DNA of 64,000 nt. It comes from Nocardia arthritidis (GTDB lineage Bacteria; Actinomycetota; Actinomycetes; Mycobacteriales; Mycobacteriaceae). The stretch covers positions 3,038,001 through 3,102,000 of the forward strand of contig NZ_CP046172.1 in NCBI RefSeq assembly GCF_011801145.1, in the 5' to 3' direction. A program made the position numbers and the translations under genes. Numbering within the stretch: the stretch's first letter is position 1; each line of letters starts with the position of its first letter. The notes under the pieces are model-generated. The model saw only the letters and a list, made by a program, of their open reading frames with translations. It searched no databases and was not told the origin of the DNA. Shown piece by piece: positions 7,923 to 17,977 of this stretch.

Positions 7923-9097
7923 GACAGCACCTCGATTCCGGAAAGCCATTTGGTCTGTAGCACGCCGGGACGATTCGGCGCGATCAGGCGGCACGGGTAG
8001 CCGTGGTCGATATCGAGCGGTGCACCGTTGAGCGACAGCGCGATCAAGGTGTCCGGATCGGTCGCGTGGTGGTGCGGCAGCACCGAGGTGGCATAGAGAC
8101 CGCCGCGTTCCAGCGAATCGAAGCGAATATCGCCGCCGCGGTATGTGCCCACCGCCGCGAGCAGTTCGGACAGCCGCACCCCCGACCAGTGCGCCCCGGC
8201 GGACCAGCCCTCGACGCAGGCGATCGGCAACTGCGCCGAAGTCTGTGGCAGCGCGAGCAATTCGGCCCGGCTGAACCGGCGGCGCAGCCCGCCGACCGTG
8301 ACGGTCAGCCGGTATTCCGGATCGCGGGCGAGCTCGTCGACGCCCGCGGCGAGCGCGCTGCGATTCACCGGAACGCCCTGTGGCCCTTGACCGCTGCGCG
8401 GCGCCAGCACCGCGGCCCAGCGCAGGAACGGTACGGTCTGCCCGGCGACGGCCACCGCGGCGGCGCCCGCCGAGACCGAGGCCGCGGTCAGCACGGCCCG
8501 GCGAGAAACACCGTCTCGCGGGCCGATTTCATCCGTTTGCTCGCTGGAATCCTTGTCCCGCAACGCCGTTCGCACCACCGGCAGCTTCACTGCCAGATGT
8601 ACCGCGAGCGCGCCGACCGCGACATAGGCCATGGCGTAATGCGTGGTGGTGAAGAAGAACTTCCAGGGGTAGTACTGCGCGATATTGATCAACCCGGTGC
8701 CGAGCTGAAATATCGTCGAACCCACCAGCAGCGCAATGGATCCGCGCTCCAGCATCCGCAACGGCGAGCCGAATACCGGGCGGTTGAACAGCCTCGGATA
8801 CACCGCCCAAAGCTTCACCAGGAGTAGCGGAATCGCCGCGACTCCGGTGATGACGTGCGTGCCCTGAGTGACCCGATACAGCCACACCGGATGTGCGGGC
8901 CACTGGAACCAGGACGGTGGATGCTGAATCCAATGGCTCAGCAGCCCGGTGCCGAAACATATGAGAACGGCCGCGCCGAGGGCGATTCCGACCCGGCTGG
9001 CCACCTGCGGGCCGCGCGCCGACGAAGTGAGTGGCCGGTGTCTCGTGCTCGTGGTCGGTGGCGGCGTGTGGGATGCGCGTTGGGCCGACTCGCTCAT
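7919..9097 (-). CDS. cytochrome b561-like/molybdopterin oxidoreductase fusion
   Basis: A 392-residue protein starting at ATG 9097, overlapping the methyltransferase stop (ATGA). Residues about 30-190 hold four to five membrane helices with histidines (LLSHWIQHPP, YRVTQGTHVITGVA, TTTHYAMAYVAVGALAVHLAVKL), like the b-type cytochrome membrane domain. A linker SRRAVLTAASVSAGAAA resembles a twin-arginine-type segment now internal. The C-terminal roughly 170 residues are a sulfite-oxidase-type molybdopterin domain with LPIACVEGWS (molybdenum-ligand Cys) and AHWSGVRLSELL. It probably transfers electrons between the membrane haem and an external substrate. The substrate is unknown. Confidence 0.85.
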   Translation of the reverse strand: MSESAQRASHTPPPTTSTRHRPLTSSARGPQVASRVGIALGAAVLICFGTGLLSHWIQHPPSWFQWPAHPVWLYRVTQGTHVITGVAAIPLLLVKLWAVYPRLFNRPVFGSPLRMLERGSIALLVGSTIFQLGTGLINIAQYYPWKFFFTTTHYAMAYVAVGALAVHLAVKLPVVRTALRDKDSSEQTDEIGPRDGVSRRAVLTAASVSAGAAAVAVAGQTVPFLRWAAVLAPRSGQGPQGVPVNRSALAAGVDELARDPEYRLTVTVGGLRRRFSRAELLALPQTSAQLPIACVEGWSAGAHWSGVRLSELLAAVGTYRGGDIRFDSLERGGLYATSVLPHHHATDPDTLIALSLNGAPLDIDHGYPCRLIAPNRPGVLQTKWLSGIEVLS

Positions 9098-9780
9098 GCC
9101 GCCCCCGCTCCGTCGCTCGGCGGCGTGTCGATGATCGGTTCGGAAGCTCGACCCAACCATGCGATATGCCGTCCGCTCACCGCGGCGGTCTCCAGCACCC
9201 GGAACCCGGCGGGATCCGCGATCGCACCGATCCGGTCGACGGCGACCTGAGCCCACGGGAACCATTCGCCGACTCGCCCGCGCGACTCCAGCCGAATGGG
9301 TCGCGATACGATACCGGATCCGGGGCGGGCACATTCGACGATGGCGATACCGTTGGGGGCCAACAATTCTCGAACTCTGGTCAATAGCCGCACCGGATCG
9401 CCGCCGATTCCGACATTGCCGTCGGCGAGTATCGCGTACGCCCACCGTCCGCTGCCGGGCAGCGGACCGAACAGGTCGCGCCGCAGCGCGGGCGCGCCGC
9501 GAAATCTGGTGATCGCCACCGCCATCGGCGAAATATCGACGCCGAGCGCGATCACGCCGCGCCGCAGCAGCGCCGCGACGAGCCGCCCCGGCCCGCAGCC
9601 GAGATCGAGCGTCGGCCCATCGCAACGCGCCGTGAGCGCGTGGTCGGCGGCCGGATCCACCTCGGCCAGGCCCAGCCAGCGCCCGGTCGGCAGCCGGTGC
9701 CGTCGTCCGTCGCCGGTGCGCGCCCAGCAGGCCGTTCCGGTCAGCGCCCAGTCGAATAGATCGGGCGAATGCTCCTTCAT
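9094..9780 (-). CDS. class I SAM-dependent methyltransferase
   Basis: A 228-residue protein with the motif I signature LDLGCGPGRLVAALLRRG, then GVDISPMAVAI (motif II region) and a Rossmann-type layout. It ends with a substrate-side domain (GEWFPWAQVAVDRIGAIA). The target is unknown. It overlaps the genes on both sides by 4 bp, so it is translationally coupled between the DUF2064 transferase and the molybdo-oxidoreductase. Confidence 0.85.
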   Translation of the reverse strand: MKEHSPDLFDWALTGTACWARTGDGRRHRLPTGRWLGLAEVDPAADHALTARCDGPTLDLGCGPGRLVAALLRRGVIALGVDISPMAVAITRFRGAPALRRDLFGPLPGSGRWAYAILADGNVGIGGDPVRLLTRVRELLAPNGIAIVECARPGSGIVSRPIRLESRGRVGEWFPWAQVAVDRIGAIADPAGFRVLETAAVSGRHIAWLGRASEPIIDTPPSDGAGAA

Positions 9781-10460
9781 CGCAAGGCCATTCGCCGGTC
9801 GGACAACTCGGTGAGCACGTCCGTGAACCGCCCCCGGGTCTCTGCGGCGACGAGCAGGGCATCGTCGAAGGTGTCGACATCGCGATACAGCGGCAGATTC
9901 CGTACGCGTAATCCGCGGTCGCGCACCGCCTTACGTGTCAGCGCACCGGTGCGGTCGGTGGACATCGGCACCGTGACGAGCGCCCGCGCGGGCTGCGGCG
10001 ACGGCAGGCCCAGCGCCCACCAGCCGCCGTCGGCGGCGGGCCCGAGCACGGCGTCGCCCGTTCCGGTCAGCAGACGGGCCGCCGCGGTCAGGGTGGCCGG
10101 GGCGAGTTGCGGTGTGTCCATGCCGATCTGCAATACGGGTGCACCCCAGCGGGCCGCGTCGGCGTGCGCGTTGGCCAGCCGCTCGCCGAAGGTGCTCCCG
10201 CGCTGCGGAACGATCTCGAATTCGCCGAGCATCCGTGATAATTCGGCACCGCTCTCGGCCGCGGCGATATCGCCGGTGAACGCGACGACGCGGTGCCGAA
10301 TCCCACTGCGCCGCACCGTATCCAGGGTGTCGAGCAGCGAAGCCGCCGCCACCGTCGCCGCCTCGGCCGGGGTGAGCGGCGGAGTGAGACGGGTTTTCGC
10401 GAATCCGGCGACGGGCGCCTTGGCGATCACCAGTAGGGTCGCGGCGACGGTTTCACTCAT
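9777..10460 (-). CDS. DUF2064/TIGR04282-type glycosyltransferase-like protein
   Basis: A 227-residue protein starting at ATG 10460. The opening LLVIAKAPVAGFAKTRLTPPL is the hallmark of the DUF2064 family, a nucleotidyl/glycosyltransferase fold. Later motifs VLQIGMDTPQL and LGPAADGGWWALGL match the family's metal and substrate regions. The family has been named for arsenosugar clusters, but the real donor and acceptor are unknown. It overlaps the GT2 gene by 8 bp and the methyltransferase by 4 bp. Confidence 0.85.
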   Translation of the reverse strand: MSETVAATLLVIAKAPVAGFAKTRLTPPLTPAEAATVAAASLLDTLDTVRRSGIRHRVVAFTGDIAAAESGAELSRMLGEFEIVPQRGSTFGERLANAHADAARWGAPVLQIGMDTPQLAPATLTAAARLLTGTGDAVLGPAADGGWWALGLPSPQPARALVTVPMSTDRTGALTRKAVRDRGLRVRNLPLYRDVDTFDDALLVAAETRGRFTDVLTELSDRRMALR

Positions 10461-11136
10461 GCCCGGCCCCCAGCACCGACCAGAAGTCCCGGACCGCACG
10501 CAGCGACCCGCGCAGCGATCCGGACACCTTCGACACGCCGCCCGCTCGCGGTCGGTAGCTGATATCTCGTTCCACCACTTGCCATTTCGCCCGGGCCGCG
10601 GCGATGAGCAGGGCCAGCGGATAGCCGTAGCGCGCATGCAGCGGGCCGAGCGCGAGCAGCGCATCCCGCCGCGCCACCCGCATGGCGGCGATATCGTGCA
10701 CGGGCACACCGAATTCGCGGCGCAGCCTGCCCGCGATCAATCGATTGCCCAGCCGCGCGTGCCATGGCCAGGCGCCCCGGCCGACGGCCCGCCGCCTGCC
10801 GACCGCGAGATCGGCACCGCCGCGCACGAGCGCGACGAGCGTTGGCAATTCGGCGGGGTCCATGGATCCGTCGCCGTCCAGTACGGCGATCAGCTCGGTA
10901 TCGGCGGCGGCGATACCCGCCTGCACGGCCGACCCGTAGCCGGGCCGCGGTTCGCCGACGACACGGGCGCCCGCGCGCCGGGCGACGGCCGCGGTGTCGT
11001 CGGTGGACCCGTTGTCGACAACCAGTGCGCGATAGCCGGGCGGAATTGCGGAGAGGACGTTCGGCAACGCCTCAGCTTCGTCGCGGCACGGGATAACGAC
11101 CGTCACACTGCTCGGTTGGTTCACGGTTTCGGTCAC
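10453..11136 (-). CDS. family 2 glycosyltransferase
   Basis: A GT-A fold glycosyltransferase of about 227 residues from the GTG at 11136 (MTETVNQPSS). An upstream GTG at 11157 would give 234. Visible motifs are VTVVIPCRDEAEALP, LVVDNGSTDDTA and the DxD-like LIAVLDGDGSMDP, with a C-terminal region typical of dolichol-phosphate-sugar-synthase-like GT2 enzymes. There is no C-terminal membrane helix. It is the first gene of the minus-strand operon running to 7470, so it probably acts on an early intermediate. Confidence 0.85.
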   Translation of the reverse strand: MTETVNQPSSVTVVIPCRDEAEALPNVLSAIPPGYRALVVDNGSTDDTAAVARRAGARVVGEPRPGYGSAVQAGIAAADTELIAVLDGDGSMDPAELPTLVALVRGGADLAVGRRRAVGRGAWPWHARLGNRLIAGRLRREFGVPVHDIAAMRVARRDALLALGPLHARYGYPLALLIAAARAKWQVVERDISYRPRAGGVSKVSGSLRGSLRAVRDFWSVLGAGHE

Positions 11137-11216
11137 CTGTCCGACCGTAGGCCGCACCGGCCGCGGCGGACCCGAAAAAACGGTGACGAAACGCTGACAT
11201 CGTCAAGAGCCACCGC

Positions 11217-12593
11217 GTGACCGGGGCGGACCGGCTTAAGGTGAATTTCGTGCAACTCGGCACCGAAGTACTGCCCCGAACCTTCCGGACACACCGCTCC
11301 GGCCTGATCGCCGCCGCGCTGGCCGCAGCGTTGGTCGCCCTGGCCTTCATCGTTCCGCGAATTTCCGGCGAACATTTCCGGAGCTCGCTCTACGCGGGCG
11401 CAGCACCGATATTCGGCAACTGGCTGCCGCATATCGGCTGGGGGAGCGGGCCTGCGATCGTGATCGCGCTACTGGTCATCGGTTACGGCCCGGCGCTCGC
11501 CGCGCGCCTTTCGTGGCGACCTCTACTGGGCGCCGCCTATCTGACCTCGCTCGGGTGGGCCTTCGCGCTGGCCATGGTCGACGGCTGGCGGCGTGGCTTC
11601 ACCGACCGCCTACTCGACCCCAACGAATATCTGAAGGAGGTGCGCGGCGTCACCGATATTCCGGCGATGCTGCGCGGTTTCACCGGCCGGATCCTCGACT
11701 TCCAGCCGGACTCCTGGACCACCCACGTCTCCGGTCATCCGCCGGGCGCGCTGCTGTTCTTCGTGCTGCTGGACCGGGTCGGCCTCGTCGGCGGCGCCTG
11801 GGCGGCCGTCGCCTGCCTGCTGATCGGCTGTAGCGCCGTGCTCGCGGTGGCGGTGACGCTGCGTGCGCTCGGCGCCGAGGATCGGGCCAGGGCTGCGCTG
11901 CCGTTCCTGGTGCTCGCGCCGGCCGCCATCTGGATCGCGGTATCGGCGGACGCCGTCTTCGCGGGCGTCACCGCGTGGGCGGTGGCGCTGCTCGCCTGCG
12001 CCACCAGCGAAAAGCCAAGGGTGGTAATGGCATTGGCGTCTGGAGCGCTCTTCGGGCTCGGTATCTACCTGAACTACGGCCTGGTGCTGATGGCGCTGCC
12101 CGCCGCCGCTGTGCTGTTGTCGCGCCGGGCGCTGTGGCCGGTATTCCCGGCGCTGGTGGGCGCGCTGCTGGTGGTGGCGGCCTTCACCATCGCCGGATTC
12201 TGGTGGCTCGACGGCTATCACCTTGTGGTGCAACGGTATTACCAGGGCATCGCGAGCGAGCGCCCGTTCGGGTACTGGTGGTGGGGCAATCTGGCCGCCA
12301 CCGTGTGCGCGGTCGGGCTGGCGACACCGGCCGCGCTGCCCCGGGTGTTGACGCGGAATACGTTGCGCGCCTTGAATCCGGCGGCATTACTTGTCGCGGC
12401 GAGCCTCGCCGCCATCCTGGCCGCGGACGCGAGCGGGCTGAGCAAGGCGGAAACCGAACGGATCTGGCTGCCGTTCACCGTCTGGCTGCTCGCCGCCACC
12501 GCTTTCCTCCCCCGGCCCGCCGCCCGCGCCTGGCTGGCGGTGCAGGCGGCGGGCGCGCTGCTGCTCGTCCATCTCATCCTCACGAATTGGTAA
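11217..12593 (+). CDS. multi-pass membrane protein, GT-C glycosyltransferase-like
   Basis: 458 residues from the GTG at 11217; an in-frame GTG at 11241 (MNFVQLGTEV) is an alternative. About ten membrane helices are visible. A long extracytoplasmic-type loop near residues 135-170 carries DPNEYLKEVRGVTDIPAM and the motif SGHPPGALLFF. Such an acidic loop plus HPPG is seen in polyprenyl-phosphate-sugar-dependent GT-C enzymes of actinobacteria, so this may move a sugar onto an envelope acceptor. The subfamily is not certain. It is divergent from the GT2 operon and lies 6 bp before the response regulator. Confidence 0.7.
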   Translation: MTGADRLKVNFVQLGTEVLPRTFRTHRSGLIAAALAAALVALAFIVPRISGEHFRSSLYAGAAPIFGNWLPHIGWGSGPAIVIALLVIGYGPALAARLSWRPLLGAAYLTSLGWAFALAMVDGWRRGFTDRLLDPNEYLKEVRGVTDIPAMLRGFTGRILDFQPDSWTTHVSGHPPGALLFFVLLDRVGLVGGAWAAVACLLIGCSAVLAVAVTLRALGAEDRARAALPFLVLAPAAIWIAVSADAVFAGVTAWAVALLACATSEKPRVVMALASGALFGLGIYLNYGLVLMALPAAAVLLSRRALWPVFPALVGALLVVAAFTIAGFWWLDGYHLVVQRYYQGIASERPFGYWWWGNLAATVCAVGLATPAALPRVLTRNTLRALNPAALLVAASLAAILAADASGLSKAETERIWLPFTVWLLAATAFLPRPAARAWLAVQAAGALLLVHLILTNW

Positions 12594-12599
12594 GGGGCC

Positions 12600-13301
12600 A
12601 TGGCCATTCTGGTTGCCGACGACGATCCGGTGGTACGCGAGGTCGTGCGCCGCTATCTGGAGCGCGACGGGCTTTCCGTCGTCGAAACCGGGGATGGGCC
12701 GACCACTTTGGCCGCCCTGGCGGAGCGCGGTGCGGAGGTCGAGCTGGCCGTGCTCGATGTGATGATGCCCGCGCCCGACGGCATCGAGATCTGCCGCGCG
12801 GTGCGCTCGGGCCCGCGCCCCGGCACGCCGATCATCCTGCTCACCGCGCTGGGGGAGGAGGACGATCGGGTGATCGGCCTGGAGGCGGGCGCCGACGATT
12901 ACGTCACCAAACCGTTCAGCCCGCGCGAACTCGCGCTGCGGGTGGCCTCGGTGCTGCGGCGGTCGACACGGGCCGAACCGCCCGAGACGCCGCAACAGGT
13001 TCTGCGCGACGGCCCCATCGAGGTGCGCCCCGCGGCCCGGCTCGCGCTGATCGACGGTGCGCCCGCGGAATTGACGCCGCGCGAATTCGACCTGCTGATC
13101 TTCCTGCTGAATCATCCGGGGCAGGTGTTCAGCCGCGAGGACCTGCTCGCCCAGGTGTGGGGCTGGGAATTCGGCGACCTGTCCACGGTCACCGTGCACA
13201 TCAAACGCCTGCGCGCCAAGCTGGGCGGGCGGCACCGCATCGAGACCGTGTGGGGCCGCGGTTATGTGTGGGCGCGCAACGGATCCGAGAAGGAAGCGTG
13301 A
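12600..13301 (+). CDS. OmpR/PhoB-family response regulator
   Basis: A 233-residue two-domain regulator. The receiver domain has the acidic pocket DDD at 7-9, phospho-acceptor D53 in VLDVMMP, T in LLTA and K in [11 protein letters not shown]. The C-terminal winged helix (about 130-228) has [38 protein letters not shown] and WGRGYVW. The gene is followed after 1 bp by the histidine kinase. The plus-strand order membrane protein, regulator, kinase suggests all three respond together. Confidence 0.95.
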   Translation: MAILVADDDPVVREVVRRYLERDGLSVVETGDGPTTLAALAERGAEVELAVLDVMMPAPDGIEICRAVRSGPRPGTPIILLTALGEEDDRVIGLEAGADDYVTKPFSPRELALRVASVLRRSTRAEPPETPQQVLRDGPIEVRPAARLALIDGAPAELTPREFDLLIFLLNHPGQVFSREDLLAQVWGWEFGDLSTVTVHIKRLRAKLGGRHRIETVWGRGYVWARNGSEKEA

Positions 13302-13302
13302 A

Positions 13303-14334
13303 ATGGCCGAGAACAGTGCGGATCTGATCGCGTACACCCTGGCCGGATCGGTGCCGGTGGTCGCGGTGGGCGCGGTGCTGCTGCATATCAACCGGAATCG
13401 CTCGCTGGTGCTGAGCATGGTTGTGCTGGTGCTGATTCCGATCGTATCGGCACTGGTCGGCATGATCGTGGTGAGCGGGCTGATGTTCACCGACGCGCTG
13501 GAGCGCACCCTGATCGTGCTGGCCGTCGTCGCCGCCGTCACCGTGCCCGCCGCCGTATTCCTCGGTCGACAGCAGGCACGGAAGATGGTGTGGGAGAAGC
13601 AGATCCGCGAACAGGAACGCGCCGCGGAACGGTCGCGGCGCGAGCTGGTGGCCTGGGTGAGCCACGATCTGCGCACCCCGCTGGCCGGTATCAGGGCCAT
13701 GGCCGAGGCGCTGTCCGACGGCGTTGTCACCGAGGGCGCCGATGTCGCCCGCTATGCCGAGCAGATCGGCCGCGAGACCAACCGGCTCTCCCATATGGTC
13801 GACGATCTGTTCGAGATGTCGAAGATCAGCGCGGGCGCGCTGCGCCTGCAATTGGAACCCGTCGACCTGCGCGAGCTCATCGACGAGGTGCTCGCCGCCA
13901 ACCGCCCGACCGCCGAACGCGCGCATGTCGACCTGCACGTCGACCAGCCGGATGCGCGAATCATGGTGTCCGCCAACGACCAAGCCCTCGGCCGAGTGCT
14001 GACGAACCTGGTCTCCAACGCCATCGCGCACACCCCGCCGGGCGGGCGGGTCGACATCTCCGCGGGCGCCGCCGACGACCACGCCTGGGCCCGCGTCGAC
14101 GACACCGGCCCCGGCATTTCGGCGGAGGACCTGCCGCGCATCTTCGAGGTGGCCTACCGCGGCACCGCGGCGCGATCCCCGGTCGCATCCGACGGCGTCC
14201 CCGCGGGCAGCGGTATGGGCCTCGCCATCGCGGCCGGTCTGGTCGCCGCGCACAACGGCGAGGTCACCGCCGAAAACCGGGACCGGGGTTGCCGTTTCGA
14301 GGTCAGGCTGCCACTGAGCACGGCAGGGGCCTAG
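13303..14334 (+). CDS. sensor histidine kinase
   Basis: 343 residues from ATG 13303; longer in-frame readings run back into the regulator gene. Three membrane helices lie at about 8-28, 34-60 and 68-88, with very short loops, so sensing may be in or near the membrane. The dimerisation helix carries H121 in [13 protein letters not shown]. The ATPase domain shows [14 protein letters not shown] (N box), [13 protein letters not shown] (G1), FEVAYRG (F box) and GSGMGLAIA (G2). The cognate partner is the adjacent regulator. The gene end overlaps the convergent epimerase stop by 4 bp. Confidence 0.95.
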   Translation: MAENSADLIAYTLAGSVPVVAVGAVLLHINRNRSLVLSMVVLVLIPIVSALVGMIVVSGLMFTDALERTLIVLAVVAAVTVPAAVFLGRQQARKMVWEKQIREQERAAERSRRELVAWVSHDLRTPLAGIRAMAEALSDGVVTEGADVARYAEQIGRETNRLSHMVDDLFEMSKISAGALRLQLEPVDLRELIDEVLAANRPTAERAHVDLHVDQPDARIMVSANDQALGRVLTNLVSNAIAHTPPGGRVDISAGAADDHAWARVDDTGPGISAEDLPRIFEVAYRGTAARSPVASDGVPAGSGMGLAIAAGLVAAHNGEVTAENRDRGCRFEVRLPLSTAGA

Positions 14335-15389
14335 AGCGCGGGCGCGCCGACACCCGCAGCGGAACGCAGTGGGGCGAAGGCGAATTCGGCGAGACCGGCC
14401 ATCGGTGTGATCTGTGCGGTGAATCCGAGCGCGCTGCGGGCGCGTTCCGGGCTGGCCACGATATGCCGCACATCGCCAGCGCGATAGCGGCCGGTCACGA
14501 TCGGCGCCGGGCCGCCGCGGGCGGCGGCGAGCAGCGCGGCCACCTCGCCGATGGTGATCGGGTGGCCCGAAGCGATATTGAGCGGTACGAATCCGTCCAG
14601 CGGCCGCTCGACCGCGGCGAGATTGGCCGCCGCGATATCGTCGACGTGCACGAAATCCCGCGCCTGCCGCCCATCCTCGAACACCTCGGGCGCCCGCCCG
14701 GACTCCAGCGCCGACCGGAAGATCGCCGCCACCCCGGAATACGGTGTATCCCTTGGCATTTCCGGCCCGTAGACGTTGTGGTAGCGCAGCGCCGTCACGC
14801 TGCCGCCGGTGGCCGCGGCCCAGGCGGCGGCGTAATTCTCCTGTGCCACCTTGCTCGCCGCGTACAGGCTGCGCGGCCGCGCGGGCGCGTCCTCGGACAC
14901 CGGCGACCAGTCCAGCGCCGCACCGGTTTCCGGTGACCGGTACTCGAAAAATCCGGCGGCCAAATCACTTACGGTCCGCTTGGTCACCGTCGCGGGCACA
15001 CCATCGGCGGTCACATAGCTGCCCTCGCCGTACACCACCATCGAGGAGGCGAGCACCAACCGGCCGCAGCCGGCCCGGTCCATCGCCGCGAGCAGCACTG
15101 CGGTGCCGAGATCGTTGTGTCCGGCGTAGGCCGGGGCGTCGCGCACGCTCACCCCGGCCCCGACCACCGCGGCCTGATGACACACCACATCGATGCCGCG
15201 CAGCAGCGGATCCAGTGCGTCGGCGTCGCGAATATCCCTGCGCAGCACGCCCATCGGCGTTTTCGCGGCGATACCGTGCGCGGCGGGCAGCATCACATCG
15301 ATGGCCGTCACCTCGTGCCCCGCCGCGAGCAGCGCACGATGGATCCGGCCGCCGATGAATCCGGCGGCGCCGGTGAGCAATACGCGCAT
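14331..15389 (-). CDS. NAD-dependent epimerase/dehydratase
   Basis: 352 residues from ATG 15389 ([13 protein letters not shown]). An in-frame ATG at 15413 gives 360. AGGA about 8 bp before the chosen ATG favours it. It is an extended SDR: the dinucleotide-binding TGAAGFIG at the N-terminus, catalytic LYAASK (YxxxK) in the middle, and [18 protein letters not shown] near residue 240, typical of sugar-nucleotide 4-epimerases and dehydratases. The substrate is probably an NDP-sugar, fitting the nearby glycosyltransferases. Its stop overlaps the kinase stop on the other strand. Confidence 0.9.
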   Translation of the reverse strand: MRVLLTGAAGFIGGRIHRALLAAGHEVTAIDVMLPAAHGIAAKTPMGVLRRDIRDADALDPLLRGIDVVCHQAAVVGAGVSVRDAPAYAGHNDLGTAVLLAAMDRAGCGRLVLASSMVVYGEGSYVTADGVPATVTKRTVSDLAAGFFEYRSPETGAALDWSPVSEDAPARPRSLYAASKVAQENYAAAWAAATGGSVTALRYHNVYGPEMPRDTPYSGVAAIFRSALESGRAPEVFEDGRQARDFVHVDDIAAANLAAVERPLDGFVPLNIASGHPITIGEVAALLAAARGGPAPIVTGRYRAGDVRHIVASPERARSALGFTAQITPMAGLAEFAFAPLRSAAGVGAPAL

Positions 15390-15476
15390 GGGGGCCGTCC
15401 TGTCGATGGGCATGGACCGATTCTGTCCATTCCGGCCCGCCGAGTCGCCCGGCGCGGCCGCTCCGTCACACTTTCG

Positions 15477-16706
15477 TCAGCAGTTGCTCGGCGCGGGCTC
15501 GCCGCGGAACCGCGCATCGATCCAGGCGACGGCGGTGGGCGCGCCCATCACCGCGGTGCTCAGATGGTCCGGGCTGGTGTAGAGGTCGGCCTCGACCGGA
15601 ACTCCGGCCGCGCAGTAGCGGTGCATGGTGTTATCGATGGCATCGGTCGGGATGAGCGCGTCCTCCCGGGCCCGCCATTCGTAGACCGGAGCGTTCGGCA
15701 CGCCGTCGTAGAGTTCGAGGCTGTTGTCCTCCAACACCTTTCGCGCGGTCGGGTCGTATGCCATCGATGTCTCGGTGGCCACGTCGAGTACGCCGTGGCC
15801 CGCGCCCGCGGCCAGGATCTCGTTGGTGCAGCCGTTGGCGATCTGGTTGCGCAGCACGATGCCCAGCCCATTGAGGTGATCGCTGATCGGCAGTTCCTTC
15901 GGGTATTCCCGCTCGAGGCCGATGGCGGCGGCCAGTGCGAGGCCGAATACCGGGTGGTGGTTGTAGCCGAGGCCCTCGACCATCTTCACCAGGTTCATCG
16001 GTACGCCGCCCTCGGCCGCCCCGACGATCGGCAGTTCCGGCGCGTAGGTCGGGGCCAGTGCCGCCGCCCAAGCGGTGGCCATGCCGCCGCCGGAGTAGCC
16101 GAGCATGGCCATCCGGCTGTTCGCGAGCCCGAGCTCGCCCACCTGCCGCACCGCGCGCAGGCCGTCCAGGGTGATCTGGCCGCCGAGTTTCGCGGCGCCG
16201 TAGGCGAAGTTCGGGCCGAGGTGGTCGGGCAGCGCGATGGACCAGCCGCGCATGAGCACGGCGTTGAGCACGGGCGCCTCGCGCACCTGCAGATTCGGGT
16301 CGGGGGTGTAGAGCACCCTGGATACCGCGCACTGCGCGCCGAGGCCGTTGATGATGTGCTGATAGGACAGCAGCGGCCCGTCGGGTTGGTGGCTGCGCGG
16401 GGTGAGCACCGTGGTGGTGGCCGCGATCGGCTGGCCCGTCGAACTCGTCGACCGGAACTTCACCAGGGTGACCGTGGTGTCCGGAAACGCGATGATCGGC
16501 GGCATGGGCCGCACCGCGAGCACCTCACCGGGTTTGGCGTTCTCCAGACCGGGCGGCGCGGCATAGAAAGGATCCGGATCGGGCATCGGATAGATCGGTT
16601 GCGCGGCCGCGATTCCCGGTATTCCGGCCAGCAGTGCCGCGAGCAATCCGGTCAACGCGAAACCTTTTGCCGCGCCCGTCCCGATGCGCACGATCATCGA
16701 CCTCAC
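15477..16706 (-). CDS. secreted LIP-family lipase
   Basis: 409 residues from a GTG preceded by GAGGAGG. A signal peptide is clear (hydrophobic core GFALTGLLAALLAGIPGIA, cleavage after AAA before QPIYP). The mature enzyme has the LIP-family opening PDPDPFYAAPPGLE, the oxyanion/lid region, the nucleophile elbow GYSGGGMATAWAA, then a late acidic residue and His (SPDHLSTAV). These secreted triacylglycerol lipases are expanded in Nocardia and Rhodococcus. It acts outside the cell on acylglycerols. Confidence 0.9.
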   Translation of the reverse strand: MRSMIVRIGTGAAKGFALTGLLAALLAGIPGIAAAQPIYPMPDPDPFYAAPPGLENAKPGEVLAVRPMPPIIAFPDTTVTLVKFRSTSSTGQPIAATTTVLTPRSHQPDGPLLSYQHIINGLGAQCAVSRVLYTPDPNLQVREAPVLNAVLMRGWSIALPDHLGPNFAYGAAKLGGQITLDGLRAVRQVGELGLANSRMAMLGYSGGGMATAWAAALAPTYAPELPIVGAAEGGVPMNLVKMVEGLGYNHHPVFGLALAAAIGLEREYPKELPISDHLNGLGIVLRNQIANGCTNEILAAGAGHGVLDVATETSMAYDPTARKVLEDNSLELYDGVPNAPVYEWRAREDALIPTDAIDNTMHRYCAAGVPVEADLYTSPDHLSTAVMGAPTAVAWIDARFRGEPAPSNC

Positions 16707-16819
16707 GGGTACGCCTCCTCATTTGGTTTGACAATTAACTGGAATATTGCCGCGCAAATTCTCGAAGGATGAAGGGAAATTATCGACACGCGACACGCCG
16801 ATGTTGCCGAGAATTCATC

Positions 16820-17797
16820 TCATTCGGCGAGTGCGGCGGCTATCGCGGGCCAGGACTCGTGCAGGTCGATCTGCCAGTACGGCCACGAGTGGGTGCCGAC
16901 CTCGCGATAGACGAAGGTGGCCGGCACGCCGAGCAGGCCGAGCCTGCGCTGGAATTCCTCGGTGCACAGCCGGGCGGCGTATTCGAGCAGCGCGCCGAAG
17001 GTGACCGCGGCGGGCATCTGCGGATCGGACCAGGTCTCGGGTCCGGAGGCGCCGTTGCCGACGGATACGTAGATGGTCTTGCCGCGCAGCGCCTCGGCGT
17101 TGGCCAGCGGATCATGCGCCTGCCAGGCCGGATCGTTATCCGGGCCCCACATGTTGTCCGGATTGCCGCCCACCCAGCTGATCGATTCGCGGATGGCCAG
17201 TTTGGCGTTCGGCTCCAGGGTGTCGATGCAGCCGCTGAACGTCGCGAGCCCGCGGTACAGGTCCGGGTGGCGGGTGGCCAGGATCGCCGCGGAGGCCGCG
17301 CCCATGGACAGTCCGCCGATCGCGTTGCGGCCGTTGCCGTCGAATACCTTGTCGATGAGCGGCGGCAGCTCGTCGGTCAGGAATGTCTCCCACCTGAGCT
17401 GGCCGCCGAGGTGTGGGTCGGGGCGCTCCCAATCGGTGTAGTAGCTGCCCTCGCCGCCCACCGGCAGCACGACGTTGACCTGCTTGTCCGCGAAGAACCG
17501 CACGATATCGGTGTGCTGGGTCCAATTGGTCTCCGGCGGTTCGGAATCGACGCCGTCGAGCAGGTAGTAGGCCGGGCGCGGCTCGTCGTTGTCGGGATGC
17601 AGCACGTGCACCTCGACGACGCGCTGCATGGCGGGCGAGTCGATCAGCATCTTCGACCTGGTCGGGCCGAGTTGATCGATGCGAACGACCGCCGCGGCGG
17701 GTGTGGTGTCCGCGGTCGCGGCGCCGATGCCGGAGATCAGCGGTATGAGGGCGGCGCCGGCCGTCATCACTTTGCGTAGCACGATTTCGACTCCCAT
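16820..17797 (-). CDS. secreted antigen-85-like esterase/mycolyltransferase
   Basis: A 325-residue exported protein. The signal peptide runs to about residue 30 (VMTAGAALIPLISGIGAATA). The mature part follows the antigen 85/esterase D fold: PAYYLLDGVD, the oxyanion segment VVLPVGGEGSYYTDW, the nucleophile GLSMGAASA, and C-terminal HSWPYWQIDLHESWP with the catalytic His. In mycolic-acid bacteria this family moves mycolates between trehalose and arabinogalactan, or acts as an esterase. Without specificity residues the exact role is open. Confidence 0.9.
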   Translation of the reverse strand: MGVEIVLRKVMTAGAALIPLISGIGAATADTTPAAAVVRIDQLGPTRSKMLIDSPAMQRVVEVHVLHPDNDEPRPAYYLLDGVDSEPPETNWTQHTDIVRFFADKQVNVVLPVGGEGSYYTDWERPDPHLGGQLRWETFLTDELPPLIDKVFDGNGRNAIGGLSMGAASAAILATRHPDLYRGLATFSGCIDTLEPNAKLAIRESISWVGGNPDNMWGPDNDPAWQAHDPLANAEALRGKTIYVSVGNGASGPETWSDPQMPAAVTFGALLEYAARLCTEEFQRRLGLLGVPATFVYREVGTHSWPYWQIDLHESWPAIAAALAE

Positions 17798-17977
17798 TCA
17801 TCACAGCGTTTTCCGGATGTTTGCGGAGGTGAAGTCGATTAACCGTTCGCGACTTTACATACCGTTCAGTCGGTGCTCAACCGCGGCCCAGCGTATGGGC
17901 TCGGGAGAAATTTCGCCGCCCGCCGCGCCGAATTATGCCGAGTTGCGCATATCGGAATCGGTCGGGCGGCGTGGAAT

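Noticed and set aside
9098..9880. Extension of the molybdo-oxidoreductase frame upstream of 9097
   Set aside because: It overlaps the methyltransferase gene completely; ATG 9097 with the ATGA overlap is the natural start.
15117..16772. 551-codon plus-strand frame across the epimerase and the secreted lipase
   Set aside because: It spans two well supported minus-strand genes and their gap, with no motif of its own.
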